DNA of 64,000 nucleotides. It comes from JBHJGP01 sp050331695. GTDB lineage: Bacteria; Pseudomonadota; Alphaproteobacteria; Geminicoccales; Geminicoccaceae. Numbering within the stretch: the first letter of the stretch is position 1; the number at the start of each line of letters is the position of its first letter. The stretch lies in contig JBHJGP010000001.1 of the NCBI GenBank assembly GCA_050331695.1, positions 1 to 64,000 of the forward strand. The letters are read 5' to 3'. The translations under genes and the position numbers were made by a program. Of this stretch, positions 35,789 to 49,551 are shown in pieces. The notes under the pieces are model-generated. The model worked only from the letters and a program-made list of their open reading frames with translations. It searched no databases and was not told the DNA's origin.

Positions 35789-36595
35789 TCAGCGTCTCAG
35801 ACGTATCGATGGCCGGTCCGGGTAAACGTCGAGGCCACCCGGCTGAACCGTCTTCGCCATTGCCGGTGACTGGGCTTCGTGTCGTTCGGGACTGAAGTCT
35901 TCCAAAGGTCTTGAGCCAAAATCGAGCCCTTCAGGCAGGCAATCCCGGGTCAGCAGGCCGATCAGATCGCCATTCGGCTCGATCACCAGCAGACAAGTCT
36001 CGGTCTGACGTCCGACGACGGCCAGCGCTGTGGCCAACGGCTCGTCCCCATAGCAAAAGCTGAGCTGGCTGTTCATGTAGTGCCGAACGGTAAGCGGCAA
36101 CGACTCGGTTGACGGTCCCGCTGCCTTCCAGCTGGCGATCTGGGCGCAATCGAGGGTGCCCACGATTTCGGCGCCATCGGTGACCAGGATGTAGGGTGAG
36201 TCCTGGGTGGCGAGGCGGTGTTTAGCTTCTTCCAGTGCCTGGTCGACATGGATTGTCAAATTCTGGGGCTGGGCGAAATGCCTGGCGCGGAATTGGTGCA
36301 GGTCCGCTTCCGCTGGCTGGCGCTTGCCGACCAATTTGGCACGCTCACTCCCCGAGGAACTTTTGAGCCGCTGACGCGCCTCAATAACCTCGTCCAACTC
36401 GCTCGTTTCGCCGCCGCCCATGTTTTCTTCTTGAGCGACTTCGAGCTCGAGCGCATCGGCCTCCCAACTGTTCAGGATCGCGAGCTTTTCGGTGTCGTTC
36501 AGCGACCCGTCGGTTTGGACCTCGGCCGGCGAGCGGTACATGCCTTTCGGGTTGCGGATGGCGCGTACGACAGGGATGTCGGCGAACCGGGTCAT
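35789..36595 (-). CDS. CBS-domain pair protein with novel N-terminal extension
   Basis: 268 residues. The C-terminal part has two CBS modules (about residues 105-230; ILVTDGAEIVGTLDCAQIAS and CLLVIEPNGDLIGLLTRDCL). The first ~100 residues contain RNPKGMYRSPAEVQTDGSL and a predicted helical, charged stretch (LNSWEADALELEVAQEENMG). No signal or membrane segment is seen. CBS pairs bind adenine nucleotides or ions; the partner is unknown. It stands alone, with 190 bases upstream of BCCT's start on one side. Confidence 0.75.
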   Translation of the reverse strand: MTRFADIPVVRAIRNPKGMYRSPAEVQTDGSLNDTEKLAILNSWEADALELEVAQEENMGGGETSELDEVIEARQRLKSSSGSERAKLVGKRQPAEADLHQFRARHFAQPQNLTIHVDQALEEAKHRLATQDSPYILVTDGAEIVGTLDCAQIASWKAAGPSTESLPLTVRHYMNSQLSFCYGDEPLATALAVVGRQTETCLLVIEPNGDLIGLLTRDCLPEGLDFGSRPLEDFSPERHEAQSPAMAKTVQPGGLDVYPDRPSIRLRR

Positions 36596-36763
36596 GTGTT
36601 TACCTCCACGCTTTATGAAAACGTTGGCAACGGTTAACGGGCCAGCCTAGCGGAGGTTGCTGGCCGAGGCCAGCCGCCGGGCCAAAACCAGGCTAGCGGA
36701 TCGCGCTCCCTGCTGGGTTTGCCGGTGGTCGCAAAGCTTGGAAAACGAAAGCGGCGGGGTCGG

Positions 36764-37255
36764 CTACAGCTCCGCCTTATAGCCTTCCGAGCGCAGTCGC
36801 CGGGCCACCCGTTCCGCCGCTTTTTGGCCTAGAGCCCGGCCCCACGGCATTGCCACCTCCTGAGCCTGGCGGGCGATGTCGATCTGCCGATTTACCATCT
36901 TCCGACCCAAGGGCGTTCGGTAGAACGCGACCAACTTATTCAGCTCGTCCTCGGTGTAGTTATCGACATAGATCAGCGCCAACATCTCCCGGAGTTCCTC
37001 CAGATGCTCGCCTACGACCACGTCCATCTCGGCCGCGACCAGGCGCTGCACGTCGGCCGAACGCCCGGGGTTCTGCTTGGCGAAAGCATCCGTCATGAGG
37101 GTGGCGAGATTGGCGATCATGTGCCGGGTGAAGGCCACTTGGTCCGACACGTCGACCATGGTCAGGGCGATCTGGCGATGACGCGCGCTTTCGGCGGAAA
37201 CCGATCCGACGTTCAGCACGAGACAAAAGCTGCAAAACGCAATGAAGCGAAACAT
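36764..37255 (-). CDS. DUF2059 domain exported protein
   Basis: 163 residues with a signal peptide (FIAFCSFCLVLNVGSVSAES). The C-terminal YTEDELNKLVAFYRTPLGRK is the DUF2059 hallmark. The protein should be periplasmic and largely helical. Its function is unknown. It lies 25 bases downstream of gltB on the other side of gltB's stop? No: it is encoded after gltB's 3' end on the same strand, so a shared transcript is possible. Confidence 0.8.
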   Translation of the reverse strand: MFRFIAFCSFCLVLNVGSVSAESARHRQIALTMVDVSDQVAFTRHMIANLATLMTDAFAKQNPGRSADVQRLVAAEMDVVVGEHLEELREMLALIYVDNYTEDELNKLVAFYRTPLGRKMVNRQIDIARQAQEVAMPWGRALGQKAAERVARRLRSEGYKAEL

Positions 37256-37280
37256 GTCGTCTCCTTAAATGGGTATGCGG

Positions 37281-41837
<4,557 letters not shown>

Positions 41838-41867
41838 CGGTCGTTTCCGTTCGAAGCGAGGGTGGAT

Positions 41868-43319
41868 TTAGGAGGCGGCGGCCATGGCCGGCCGCCGGAC
41901 CGGCTCCTTGGCTTCGAGATAGCGCTGGATCGCCGTCGCCGCGTCACGGCCGTCCCGGACACCCCAGACGACCAGTGACGCGCCCCGCACGATATCGCCG
42001 CCGGCGAAGACGCCTTCGATCTCGGTCATCATGGTATCCCAGTCGATCCGGATCGTGCCCCATTTGGTCACCGGCAATCGGGGTTCGGCGAAGAGCGTGG
42101 GCAAATCCTCCGGATCGAAGCCGAGCGCTTTCAACACCAGATCGGCGTCCAGGCGAAAACTGGAATCGCCGATCGGCTCGGGCGTCTGGCGGCCGGTGGC
42201 GTCAGGCGCGCCCAGGCGCATCCGCACGGCACGAACGGCCTCGACCCGATCGTCGCCCAGAAAAGCCTCCGGCGCCGACAGCCAGACGAATTCGACGCCC
42301 TCCTCCTTGGCGTGGGCCACTTCGCGGATCGAGCCCGGCATGTTGGCCTCATCCCGGCGGTAGAGGCACTTGATCGATCGCGCCCCTTGGCGGACCGCGG
42401 TCCGCACGCAGTCCATCGCCGTGTCGCCGCCGCCGATCACCACCACGTTCTTGTCCTTGGCATTGAGGGTACCGTCCTCGAACGCGGGAACGGGATCGCC
42501 GAGGCCCTTTCGATTGCTGGTGATCAGGTAGTCGAGCGCCGGCACGATGTTGGCAAGGGCAACGCCCGGCGCCTTGATCGCCCGGGCCTTGTAGACGCCG
42601 GTGGCGATGAACACGGCGTCGTGGCGGCGCCTGAGGTCGCCGAAACTGATGTCGCGGCCGATTTCCGTGTTGAGCTCGAACGTCACGCCGCCTTCCTCGA
42701 GAAGCTTGGCCCGCCGCTCGACGATCGGCTTTTCCAGCTTGAAGCCCGGAATGCCATAGATCATGAGCCCGCCGACCCGGTCGTAGCGGTCGTAGACGGT
42801 GACCTGATAGCCGCGCTGCCGGAGTTCATCCGCAGCGGCCATGCCGGCGGGGCCGGCGCCGATGATGCCGACGCTCTCGGCGCGTTCCTCGCTGGGCTTG
42901 CGCGGCTGGATCCAGCCCATATCGAACGCTGTATCGGTGATGTGCTTTTCGACGGCACCGATCGTCACCGTGCCGTGGCCCGCCTGTTCGATCACGCAAT
43001 TGCCTTCGCAAAGGCGGTCCTGAGGGCAAATCCGGCCGCAGATCTCCGGAAAATTGTTGGTCGCCGAGGAGATCTCATAGGCCTCCTCGAGGCGACCCTC
43101 CGCGGTGAGCTTCAGCCAATCCGGAATATTGTTGTGCAGGGGGCAGTGGACCTGACAGAACGGCACGCCGCACTGTTCGCAGCGGGCCGCCTGGTTCTCC
43201 GCGCCTTTTTCATCGTAGCCGCCGTAGATCTCGTCGAAATCACGGCGGCGGTCGTCCGCCTCACGCTTGGTCGGCATCGACTTCGGTGTCGAGACGAACT
43301 GCATCATCTTGGCAGGCAT
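41868..43319 (-). CDS. gltD: Glutamate synthase small subunit
   Basis: 483 residues from the ATG at 43319 (GGGGAGA upstream); the frame is open to 43508 without homology. Two N-terminal Fe-S cysteine clusters (RCEQCGVPFCQVHCP and ICGRICPQDRLCEGNC), an FAD site (GIIGAGPAGMAAADELR) and an NADPH site (VVVIGGGDTAMDC) form the electron-input module of GOGAT. It is the first gene of a gltD-gltB operon, the reverse of the E. coli order. Confidence 0.96.
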   Translation of the reverse strand: MPAKMMQFVSTPKSMPTKREADDRRRDFDEIYGGYDEKGAENQAARCEQCGVPFCQVHCPLHNNIPDWLKLTAEGRLEEAYEISSATNNFPEICGRICPQDRLCEGNCVIEQAGHGTVTIGAVEKHITDTAFDMGWIQPRKPSEERAESVGIIGAGPAGMAAADELRQRGYQVTVYDRYDRVGGLMIYGIPGFKLEKPIVERRAKLLEEGGVTFELNTEIGRDISFGDLRRRHDAVFIATGVYKARAIKAPGVALANIVPALDYLITSNRKGLGDPVPAFEDGTLNAKDKNVVVIGGGDTAMDCVRTAVRQGARSIKCLYRRDEANMPGSIREVAHAKEEGVEFVWLSAPEAFLGDDRVEAVRAVRMRLGAPDATGRQTPEPIGDSSFRLDADLVLKALGFDPEDLPTLFAEPRLPVTKWGTIRIDWDTMMTEIEGVFAGGDIVRGASLVVWGVRDGRDAATAIQRYLEAKEPVRRPAMAAAS

Positions 43320-43676
43320 CGATGTCTCCCCAATCCTCCCGGGCTTGCCCAATCCTCCGGGGAAACCCAGTGGCACCGGCGTGGTCTGCGGACTTTGGTG
43401 GTGAGCGGCCAGACGGAACAAGGACGGATCCCGACCGGGATATAGGGGTTCGTAGGCAGTCGTACCTACGGCCGATTTATGCGCCGCTGTGTTCACGCCG
43501 GATGGCAAAGCTTGTATATCGCCTCCGGCGGCGAGCGTCCAGTGTCTTTCAATCAGTTAGTCGCGATTCGTGACTTTCTGGCCGAAAACAACCCGCTTCG
43601 TCTCAGGACAATATCTCTGACCCGGTGTTTCACGGAAATTTAGTCATCAATCAGGACTATTGAGAGGCGTATCGGC
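43320..43676. other. Intergenic spacer between divergent gltD and uppP
   Basis: 357 bases without a convincing gene. The stretch 43560-43676 is more AT-rich than its surroundings and probably holds the uppP promoter and leader. I see no sigma-54 type TGGCAC-N5-TTGC site and no clear operator. Confidence 0.6.
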
Positions 43677-44501
43677 TTGTCGATCGAACAATTGATCACG
43701 CTCGCCCTGGTCCAGGGCATCACCGAGTTTTTGCCGATCAGCTCCTCGGGCCACCTGATCCTGATCCCCTTGCTCACGGAGTGGCCCGACCAGGGGCTCC
43801 TTCTCGATGTCGCCGTCCATGTCGGCACGCTCGGCGCCGTGATGGCCTACCTTTGGGCTGATGTCTGGCGCATGGTTCGAGGTGCTTTTGGTTTCGTCGG
43901 CATCCGGGCCGGCGATGGTGGCGAGGACCGGATCGGCGGTGGCGATCGCCACTTGGTTCTGCTCGTGATCATCGCCACCATACCGGTGGTTCTAGTCGGG
44001 CTTCTGGTCAAGGATTGGATGGGGGATGGTGCCCGGTCGCTTGCGGTTATCGGTTGGGCGATGTTCGGTTTCGGTGTGCTTCTCTACGCCGCCGATCGAT
44101 GGGCGCCCGCCGAAAGGGACCTCAGGTCGATGGATCTGCGGGGAGCGGTGGTCATCGGCCTGTTCCAGGCGCTGGCGCTGATCCCTGGCACCAGCCGTGC
44201 CGGGATCACCATGACCGCAGCGCGTTTTCTCGGCTTCGAGCGCACCGAGGCGGCCCGGTTCTCCATGATCTTGTCGATCCCGACCATCCTCGCGGCCGGC
44301 AGCCTGGCCGGATTGGAGCTGGTGCAGTTGGGTGAAGCGGCGGCGACACGCGACGTGGCGATCGCCATGGCGCTTTCCTTCGTCAGCGCCTTCATTGCCA
44401 TTCTCTTGATGATGCGCTGGCTCAGAACCGCATCCTTCACGCCGTTCGTGGTCTACCGGCTCGTTCTGGGCGCCATACTTCTGGGCCTGGCCTACACCTG
44501 A
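43677..44501 (+). CDS. uppP: Undecaprenyl-diphosphatase (bacitracin resistance)
   Basis: 274 residues, multi-pass inner-membrane enzyme that dephosphorylates undecaprenyl diphosphate to recycle the carrier lipid for peptidoglycan and surface glycans. Active-site motifs: QGITEFLPISSSGHLI and ALIPGTSRAGITMTAAR. The TTG start at 43677 is preceded by GAGAGG. It ends nine bases from the convergent NDUFA9-like gene. Confidence 0.94.
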   Translation: MSIEQLITLALVQGITEFLPISSSGHLILIPLLTEWPDQGLLLDVAVHVGTLGAVMAYLWADVWRMVRGAFGFVGIRAGDGGEDRIGGGDRHLVLLVIIATIPVVLVGLLVKDWMGDGARSLAVIGWAMFGFGVLLYAADRWAPAERDLRSMDLRGAVVIGLFQALALIPGTSRAGITMTAARFLGFERTEAARFSMILSIPTILAAGSLAGLELVQLGEAAATRDVAIAMALSFVSAFIAILLMMRWLRTASFTPFVVYRLVLGAILLGLAYT

Positions 44502-44510
44502 AATCCATCA

Positions 44511-45452
44511 TCAGGCGGCCGTCAGCTTGCGCCTGGCGTAGGTCGAGAGATAGGCCGGAACGATCGCTTCCAAGGGCGTCGGTTCGATGCCCAGATCCTT
44601 CAGCGTCAGGGCATCCTCGGCGACGACATTGTCGCTTTTGAGCATGGTAACCTGATCGCGGGTGAGCGGCGGCGAGGGCAGCCATTCGAGAAACCAGGCC
44701 TGAAGGCGGGCGGCGCCGAAGGGCAGCGGCAGCAACAGCCGCCTCTTGCGCAGCACGACCAGGAGATATTCGAGGATTTCCCGGAAACTGTAGGTCTTCG
44801 GCCCGCCCAGCTCGTAGATCTTGCCCGCTGTGCCGGGGTCCTCCAGACAGCGGACGACTGCCTCGGCGACATTGTCGACATAGACCGGCTGGAACTTGGT
44901 GTTGCCACCGCCGACCAGGGGCAGAAAAGGGGACACGGCCGTCAGTTTGGCGAAGCGGTTGAAGAACTCGTCCTCGGCGCCGAAGACCACGCTCGGGCGA
45001 AGGATCGTGGCACCCGGCAGCACGGCGAGAACCGCCCGCTCTCCTTCGGCCTTGGTCTGGGCGTAGATCGCTCGGCCCTCGGGCGCGGCGCCGATCGCGG
45101 ACATTTGGACCATGCGCTCGATGCCCACGGTCTTGGCGGCGTCGGCGATGTCACCCGGGGCCTCGGCCTGCAGCCGGCGGAAGGTTTGGCGGCCGCCCTC
45201 ATAGAGGATGCCCACCAGATTGACCACCGCGTCGGAGCCCTGGAGGAACTTGCCGAGCTCGCGGGTGACCGCCAGATCACAATGCTCCAGCGAAATCTGA
45301 CCGACATCACCCATCGGTTTCAGATGCATGGCGAGCTTGGGCTGCCGGCAGCAGACGCGCAGACGGATGCCCTTCGCCGCAAGCCGGCGAACCACGTAGC
45401 GACCCAGAAATCCGGAGCCGCCGAAGATCGTGACCTGCTTGATCGCCATCAT
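44511..45452 (-). CDS. NDUFA9-like atypical SDR (complex I-associated type)
   Basis: 313 residues; a second Met follows the first. The NAD(P) site is VTIFGGSGFLGRYVVRRLAA. SLEHCDLAVTRELGKFLQGS, MVQMSAIGAAPEGRAIYAQT and TILRPSVVFGAEDEFFNRFA match the alphaproteobacterial proteins related to the mitochondrial complex I subunit NDUFA9. A role in respiratory-complex assembly is suggested by that likeness but not shown. YxxxK is present as YAQTK. Confidence 0.85.
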   Translation of the reverse strand: MMAIKQVTIFGGSGFLGRYVVRRLAAKGIRLRVCCRQPKLAMHLKPMGDVGQISLEHCDLAVTRELGKFLQGSDAVVNLVGILYEGGRQTFRRLQAEAPGDIADAAKTVGIERMVQMSAIGAAPEGRAIYAQTKAEGERAVLAVLPGATILRPSVVFGAEDEFFNRFAKLTAVSPFLPLVGGGNTKFQPVYVDNVAEAVVRCLEDPGTAGKIYELGGPKTYSFREILEYLLVVLRKRRLLLPLPFGAARLQAWFLEWLPSPPLTRDQVTMLKSDNVVAEDALTLKDLGIEPTPLEAIVPAYLSTYARRKLTAA

Positions 45453-45532
45453 CTTATCCGTCTTTGGTTCGATGTCGTCTTAGCGTGGTCGAACCGACGC
45501 TGCCACCATCAGATGGCGCTTGTGGCCCACGC

Positions 45533-45560
45533 TTGACGCTCCGCCTGACGAGCCTTAGAG
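45533..45560 (+). promoter_or_regulatory. Candidate sigma-70 promoter of tRNA-Leu
   Basis: TTGACG at 45533-45538 and TTAGAG at 45555-45560 are 16 bases apart and end 15 bases before the tRNA. The -35 box is good, the -10 box is weak. Confidence 0.4.
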
Positions 45561-45575
45561 GAAGGCCACCGTAGG

Positions 45576-45662
<87 letters not shown>

Positions 45663-45733
45663 AGCGGCGAACCCACCGCACAATTTACTGTCCGTTTACG
45701 ACCTCAGCCCTAATGTCTTGGCGGAGGTTAACC

Positions 45734-46357
45734 ATGTCCAGCGAGCCGACCATCCATCTGCACGAGCGCGATCTGCCGGAAGGCCTGGCGCTGACCGGTG
45801 AGGTCGCGGTCGATACCGAGGCCATGGGTTTGCACCACGGCCGCGATCGTCTTTGCCTGGTCCAGCTCAGTGCCGGTGACGGGGTTTGCCATCTTGTTCG
45901 GATCGAGCGTGGCCAGAAACAGGCGCCGGTGCTCGCCCGGTTGCTCGCCGATCCGACGGTGACGAAACTGTTTCATTTCGGACGCTTCGACATAGCCCTT
46001 CTTCGCCACGATTTGGGCGTTCTCACCGAGCCCGTGTTCTGCACCAAGATCGCCTCCAAACTGGCCCGGACCTACACCGATCGCCATTCTTTGCGCGAGC
46101 TGTGCAAGGAGCTTCTGGGCGTCGATTTGTCGAAGGCCCAGCAAAGTTCGGACTGGGGTCACCACGAGCTGAGTGAAGCCCAACAGCTCTACGCGGCGAG
46201 TGACGTGCTGCACCTGCACGCGCTCAAGACCAAACTCGAAACGATGCTGCGCAGAGAAGGGCGTCTGGAGCTTGCTTCCTCCTGTTTCGCGTTCCTGCCG
46301 ACCCGGGCCGAACTGGACCTGGCCGGTTGGCCCGACGTCGATCTGTTCGCCTACTGA
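45734..46357 (+). CDS. RNase D-like 3'-5' exonuclease
   Basis: 207 residues from the ATG at 45734 (GGAGG upstream). DEDDy exonuclease: VAVDTEAMGL (Exo I DxE), KLFHFGRFDIALL (Exo II Asp) and LYAASDVLHLHAL (Exo III Tyr and Asp). There is only the nuclease domain and no HRDC domain, as in the short alphaproteobacterial RNase D-like proteins. A role in tRNA or other RNA 3'-end trimming is expected. Confidence 0.9.
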   Translation: MSSEPTIHLHERDLPEGLALTGEVAVDTEAMGLHHGRDRLCLVQLSAGDGVCHLVRIERGQKQAPVLARLLADPTVTKLFHFGRFDIALLRHDLGVLTEPVFCTKIASKLARTYTDRHSLRELCKELLGVDLSKAQQSSDWGHHELSEAQQLYAASDVLHLHALKTKLETMLRREGRLELASSCFAFLPTRAELDLAGWPDVDLFAY

Positions 46358-46445
46358 GCTCACGGGAACTGGTTCGTTGACGCTCCCCAAAGCGCCACCC
46401 ATACTCCGGTCATCGCGGCCCGTGAAACCAAGTGAGGCGTTGACG

Positions 46446-47516
46446 GTGGTCAACCAGCCGACGACCGCGACCGAGGAACCTTGTGTCCCTGGTCCCGAGC
46501 AGGGGGACGACAGCCAAGACCAAGACGGCCGCGGGCCGACAAACGACCTGGTTGAAACCGAGGCCGCAAACATCGCACGCGAAGTGTTCGCGATCGAAGC
46601 GGACACGCTTCGGCAGTTGCGCTCGACGACGGCGGATCAGGTCGGCGCCGCCGTCAACCGGCTGCTCGCCATTCGTGGGCGGGTCGTCGTCACCGGCATG
46701 GGCAAATCCGGTCACATCGCCCGCAAGATCGCGGCAACGCTGGCGTCCACTGGTACGCCCGCCTCCTTCGTTCACCCGGGAGAGGCCAGCCACGGGGATC
46801 TCGGCATGATCGCCGAGGACGACGCGGTGATCGCCCTTTCCAACTCGGGCGAGACGACGGAGTTGGGCGATCTTCTGGCCTACAGTCGTCGGTTCGGCAT
46901 CCTCTTGGTGGCGATCGTCGGCAAGGCGCCGTCGACCCTGGCCGATGCCGCCGACGTTCAAATCGTGTTGCCGCCGCTTCAGGAAGCCTGTCCGATCCGC
47001 CTCGCGCCGACGACCTCGACCACGGCCATGCTGGCGGTCGGTGACGCAATCGCCTCGGCGCTGTTGAAGCTGAAGGGCTTCGGGCCATCCCACTTCGCCA
47101 TGTTCCACCCGGGTGGCAAGCTCGGTAGCCGGCTCGCCCGGGTTAGGGATCTGATGCACACGGGCGCGGCCTTGCCGCTGGTGCAGCTCGACACGCCCAT
47201 GGCCGAAGCGGTGGTCGAGATGACCGAAAAACGTCTGGGCTGCGTCGGTGTGCTCGATGATGGCCAGTTGAAGGGCATCATCACCGACGGTGATCTCCGC
47301 CGCCATCTGAGCGAGCCCCGTTTTCTCGAGCGGCGGGCGCGGGAGGTCATGACCGAGAGCCCGCGCACGATCACCTCGGACGCGCTGGCCGCGGAGGCTC
47401 TGGCGCGCATGGGAAGCGACGGCGAGCGGCCGGTAACGGCGCTGTTCGTGGTCGATGACCGGGAGCCCGTTGGCCTCCTGCACATTCACGACTGTCTTCG
47501 GGCCGGCGTCGCATGA
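46446..47516 (+). CDS. kdsD: Arabinose-5-phosphate isomerase (KdsD/KpsF)
   Basis: 356 residues if started at the GTG at 46446 (GTGAGG 8 bases upstream); a TTG at 46440 adds two. Homology begins near TEAANIAREVFAIEADTLRQ, so the first ~35 residues are a family-poor extension. The SIS domain has GMGKSGHIARKIAATLASTG and PGEASHGDLGMI with catalytic His; two CBS modules follow (MTEKRLGCVGVLDDGQLKGI and the C-terminal repeat). It turns ribulose 5-phosphate into arabinose 5-phosphate, the precursor of Kdo in lipopolysaccharide. The stop overlaps lptC. Confidence 0.9.
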   Translation: MVNQPTTATEEPCVPGPEQGDDSQDQDGRGPTNDLVETEAANIAREVFAIEADTLRQLRSTTADQVGAAVNRLLAIRGRVVVTGMGKSGHIARKIAATLASTGTPASFVHPGEASHGDLGMIAEDDAVIALSNSGETTELGDLLAYSRRFGILLVAIVGKAPSTLADAADVQIVLPPLQEACPIRLAPTTSTTAMLAVGDAIASALLKLKGFGPSHFAMFHPGGKLGSRLARVRDLMHTGAALPLVQLDTPMAEAVVEMTEKRLGCVGVLDDGQLKGIITDGDLRRHLSEPRFLERRAREVMTESPRTITSDALAAEALARMGSDGERPVTALFVVDDREPVGLLHIHDCLRAGVA

Positions 47517-48148
47517 ACGCTTCCCTCAGCCAACCCCGCCTTTTGAGGGCGAGCAAGGCCTACAGCCGCTTCGTCGGCTCGATGCGGATCCTTCTGCCGC
47601 TGGCCGCTCTGGCCCTGATCGCCGTTCTTATCTTTTGGTCGAGACTGCCAGGCCTGAGCGGCGGCTTCATTCTGCCGTCGGTCGACGACATCTCCATTTC
47701 CAGCGAAGAGGGGATGAAGATGGAGAACCCCCACTATGTTGGGGAGACGGACAAGGCCGAGCCCTACGAGGTGACGGCGGATGTCGCCGTCATCGATCCG
47801 CAGCAGCCCGATTTGATCGAGCTGCGTATCGCCGAAGCGAAGGTCGACCGGACCGGCCGGGACTGGCGTTTGACGGCGGGCCGAGCGTTTTACGACCGGG
47901 AACGCAAGCGTCTCGACATGGACGAAGGTATCGAACTCAGTTCCAGTGATGGTTACCTTTTCGAAGCGCAGGCCGCCGACGTCGAACTGGAGGAGGGACG
48001 CTTGACCGGGCGGTCGCCGATCTCGGGCGGCGGTCCTGCGGGAACGCTCCAGGCGGACCGGTTCGCCATGGACAGCAAGCAGGATCTGATGCGCTTCAGC
48101 GGCAACGTAAGGGTCAAGCTCTACACCAAGCGTGAGCCGACCCCTTGA
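47513..48148 (+). CDS. lptC: LPS export protein LptC
   Basis: 211 residues with one N-terminal membrane anchor (ILLPLAALALIAVLIFWSRL) and a periplasmic beta-jellyroll (ENPHYVGETDKAEPYEVTAD onward; FSGNVRVKLYTK at the end). LptC takes LPS from the LptB2FG complex and passes it to LptA. The ATG overlaps the kdsD stop by four bases. Confidence 0.88.
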   Translation: MNASLSQPRLLRASKAYSRFVGSMRILLPLAALALIAVLIFWSRLPGLSGGFILPSVDDISISSEEGMKMENPHYVGETDKAEPYEVTADVAVIDPQQPDLIELRIAEAKVDRTGRDWRLTAGRAFYDRERKRLDMDEGIELSSSDGYLFEAQAADVELEEGRLTGRSPISGGGPAGTLQADRFAMDSKQDLMRFSGNVRVKLYTKREPTP

Positions 48149-48180
48149 GCGCCCGGCAGTTCGTCCGACGCCGGCAGGCG

Positions 48181-48735
48181 ATGAAGCGGTGCCAAATTGG
48201 CGCCCTCTGCGTCTGGTCGATGTTTCTGATCTCGCCGGCACAGGTCTTGGCCCAGGAAGGCGGACTAGGCGATCACGACACCCGGGCTCCGATCGAAATC
48301 ACCGCCGACGAACTCGAGGTCCGGCAGGCCGAGAGCCTCGCCCGCTTCAGCGGCAATGTCGACGCCATTCAGGGCGAGGTGACGTTGCACGCGGACACCC
48401 TCGATGTTTTCTATGGTGATGGCAATGACAGCGCGGGCAGCGAAGGCCTGACCGGAGACATCCGCCGGATCGTGGCGATCGGCAATGTCGTCATGTCATC
48501 GCCCCGGGAGACCGCGACCGGTCGGCGAGGCGTCTACGATGTGGCGACCAGTCTCGTCACCATGGAAGGCGACGTGGTGCTGACCCGTGACGAGAACGTC
48601 ATCAGAGGCGACCGGGCCGAAATCAACCTGGCGACCGGTGTTTCACAGATGAAAAGCGCGGCCGATGGCAGTGGCGGGCGGGTGCGGGCATTGATCGTGC
48701 CCAACGGTGGCGATCGGGACGACAATGGCGGCTGA
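48181..48735 (+). CDS. lptA: LPS transport periplasmic protein LptA
   Basis: 184 residues from the ATG at 48181; a TTG at 48145 overlapping the lptC stop is an alternative. Signal peptide KRCQIGALCVWSMFLISPAQ, then an OstA-like jellyroll: PIEITADELEVRQAESLARF, FSGNVDAIQGEVTLHADTLD, GNVVMSSPRETATGRRGVYD. It forms the periplasmic bridge for LPS. The 3' end overlaps lptB by 11 bases. Confidence 0.9.
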   Translation: MKRCQIGALCVWSMFLISPAQVLAQEGGLGDHDTRAPIEITADELEVRQAESLARFSGNVDAIQGEVTLHADTLDVFYGDGNDSAGSEGLTGDIRRIVAIGNVVMSSPRETATGRRGVYDVATSLVTMEGDVVLTRDENVIRGDRAEINLATGVSQMKSAADGSGGRVRALIVPNGGDRDDNGG

Positions 48736-49543
48736 CGTGCGCTCGCCTCGGCTGGCGGTGGTTGGCACTCTCGCGGACGAGAGGCCATCCGCCTCGGAGG
48801 CGAAGCCTGTGCCGGAGGTTGGTCTGGGCCTCGAGGCGCGCCGTATCGGCAAGAGCTTCAAGGGCCGCCGGGTTCTTCATGACGTTAGTTTTCGGGTCGG
48901 CCGGGGCGAAGCGGTCGGTCTTCTTGGGCCCAACGGCGCCGGCAAGACGACCAGCTTTTACATCGTCATGGGCCTGATCCCGGCCGAGACCGGAATGGTC
49001 GTCCTCGACGGTGATGACATTTCGCCTCTGCCCATGTACCGCCGGGCGCGCCTCGGCATCGGCTATTTGGCTCAGGAGGCGTCCGTGTTTCGGGGCCTGA
49101 CCGTCGAGAACAATATCCGGGCCGTGCTGGAGGTGATCGAAGGCGACGGCTCCAGGCGCGAGACCATGCTCGACGCGCTTCTTGCCGAGTTCGGCCTGAC
49201 CCATCTTCGCCGGGTGTCGGCAATCGCCCTTTCCGGTGGCGAGCGGCGCCGGGTGGAAATCGCCCGGGCCCTGGCGGCCGGGCCGAGCTTCATCCTCCTG
49301 GACGAGCCCCTGGCTGGTATCGATCCGATCAACGTCGCCGAGATCCGGGACATGGTCGCGCATCTGAAGCACCGCGGCATTGGCGTCCTGATCACCGACC
49401 ATAATGTCCGGGACACGCTCGAGATCATCGACCGCGCCTACATCTAGAATGACGGCCAGGTGCTCAAAGAGGGCACGCCCCAGGAAATCGTCGCCGACGA
49501 CGCGGTTCGCCGGGTCTATCTCGGCGAAGGTTTCCGTTTGTAG
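48725..49543 (+). pseudogene. lptB: LPS export ATPase LptB, interrupted by an in-frame TAG
   Basis: ATG at 48725. Walker A GLLGPNGAGKTTSFYIVMGL, signature ALSGGERRRVEIARALA, Walker B FILLDEPLAGIDPI and switch His in VLITDHNVRDTLEI are all intact. At 49445-49447 a TAG follows RAYI; the same frame then continues NDGQVLKEGTPQEIVADDAV to a second TAG at 49541, completing the normal LptB C-terminus with VYLGEGFRL. Full length would be 272 codons with the stop included. As the enzyme is normally essential and the frame resumes perfectly, a base-call error or a very recent mutation is more likely than an old pseudogene. The truncated product would lose the last 31 residues. Confidence 0.9.
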
Positions 49544-49551
49544 AACCGGCC

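Noticed and set aside
43320..43508. 63 extra residues before GltD
   Set aside because: No similarity to GltD, low-complexity residues, and a good ribosome site at the ATG at 43319.
46173..46445. Extended N-terminus of KdsD
   Set aside because: It reads through the RNase D-like gene in another frame; homology to KdsD begins well after 46446.
49445..49447. Pyrrolysine at the lptB TAG
   Set aside because: Nothing in the window suggests a pyrrolysine system, TAG ends other genes here, and LptB needs no such residue.
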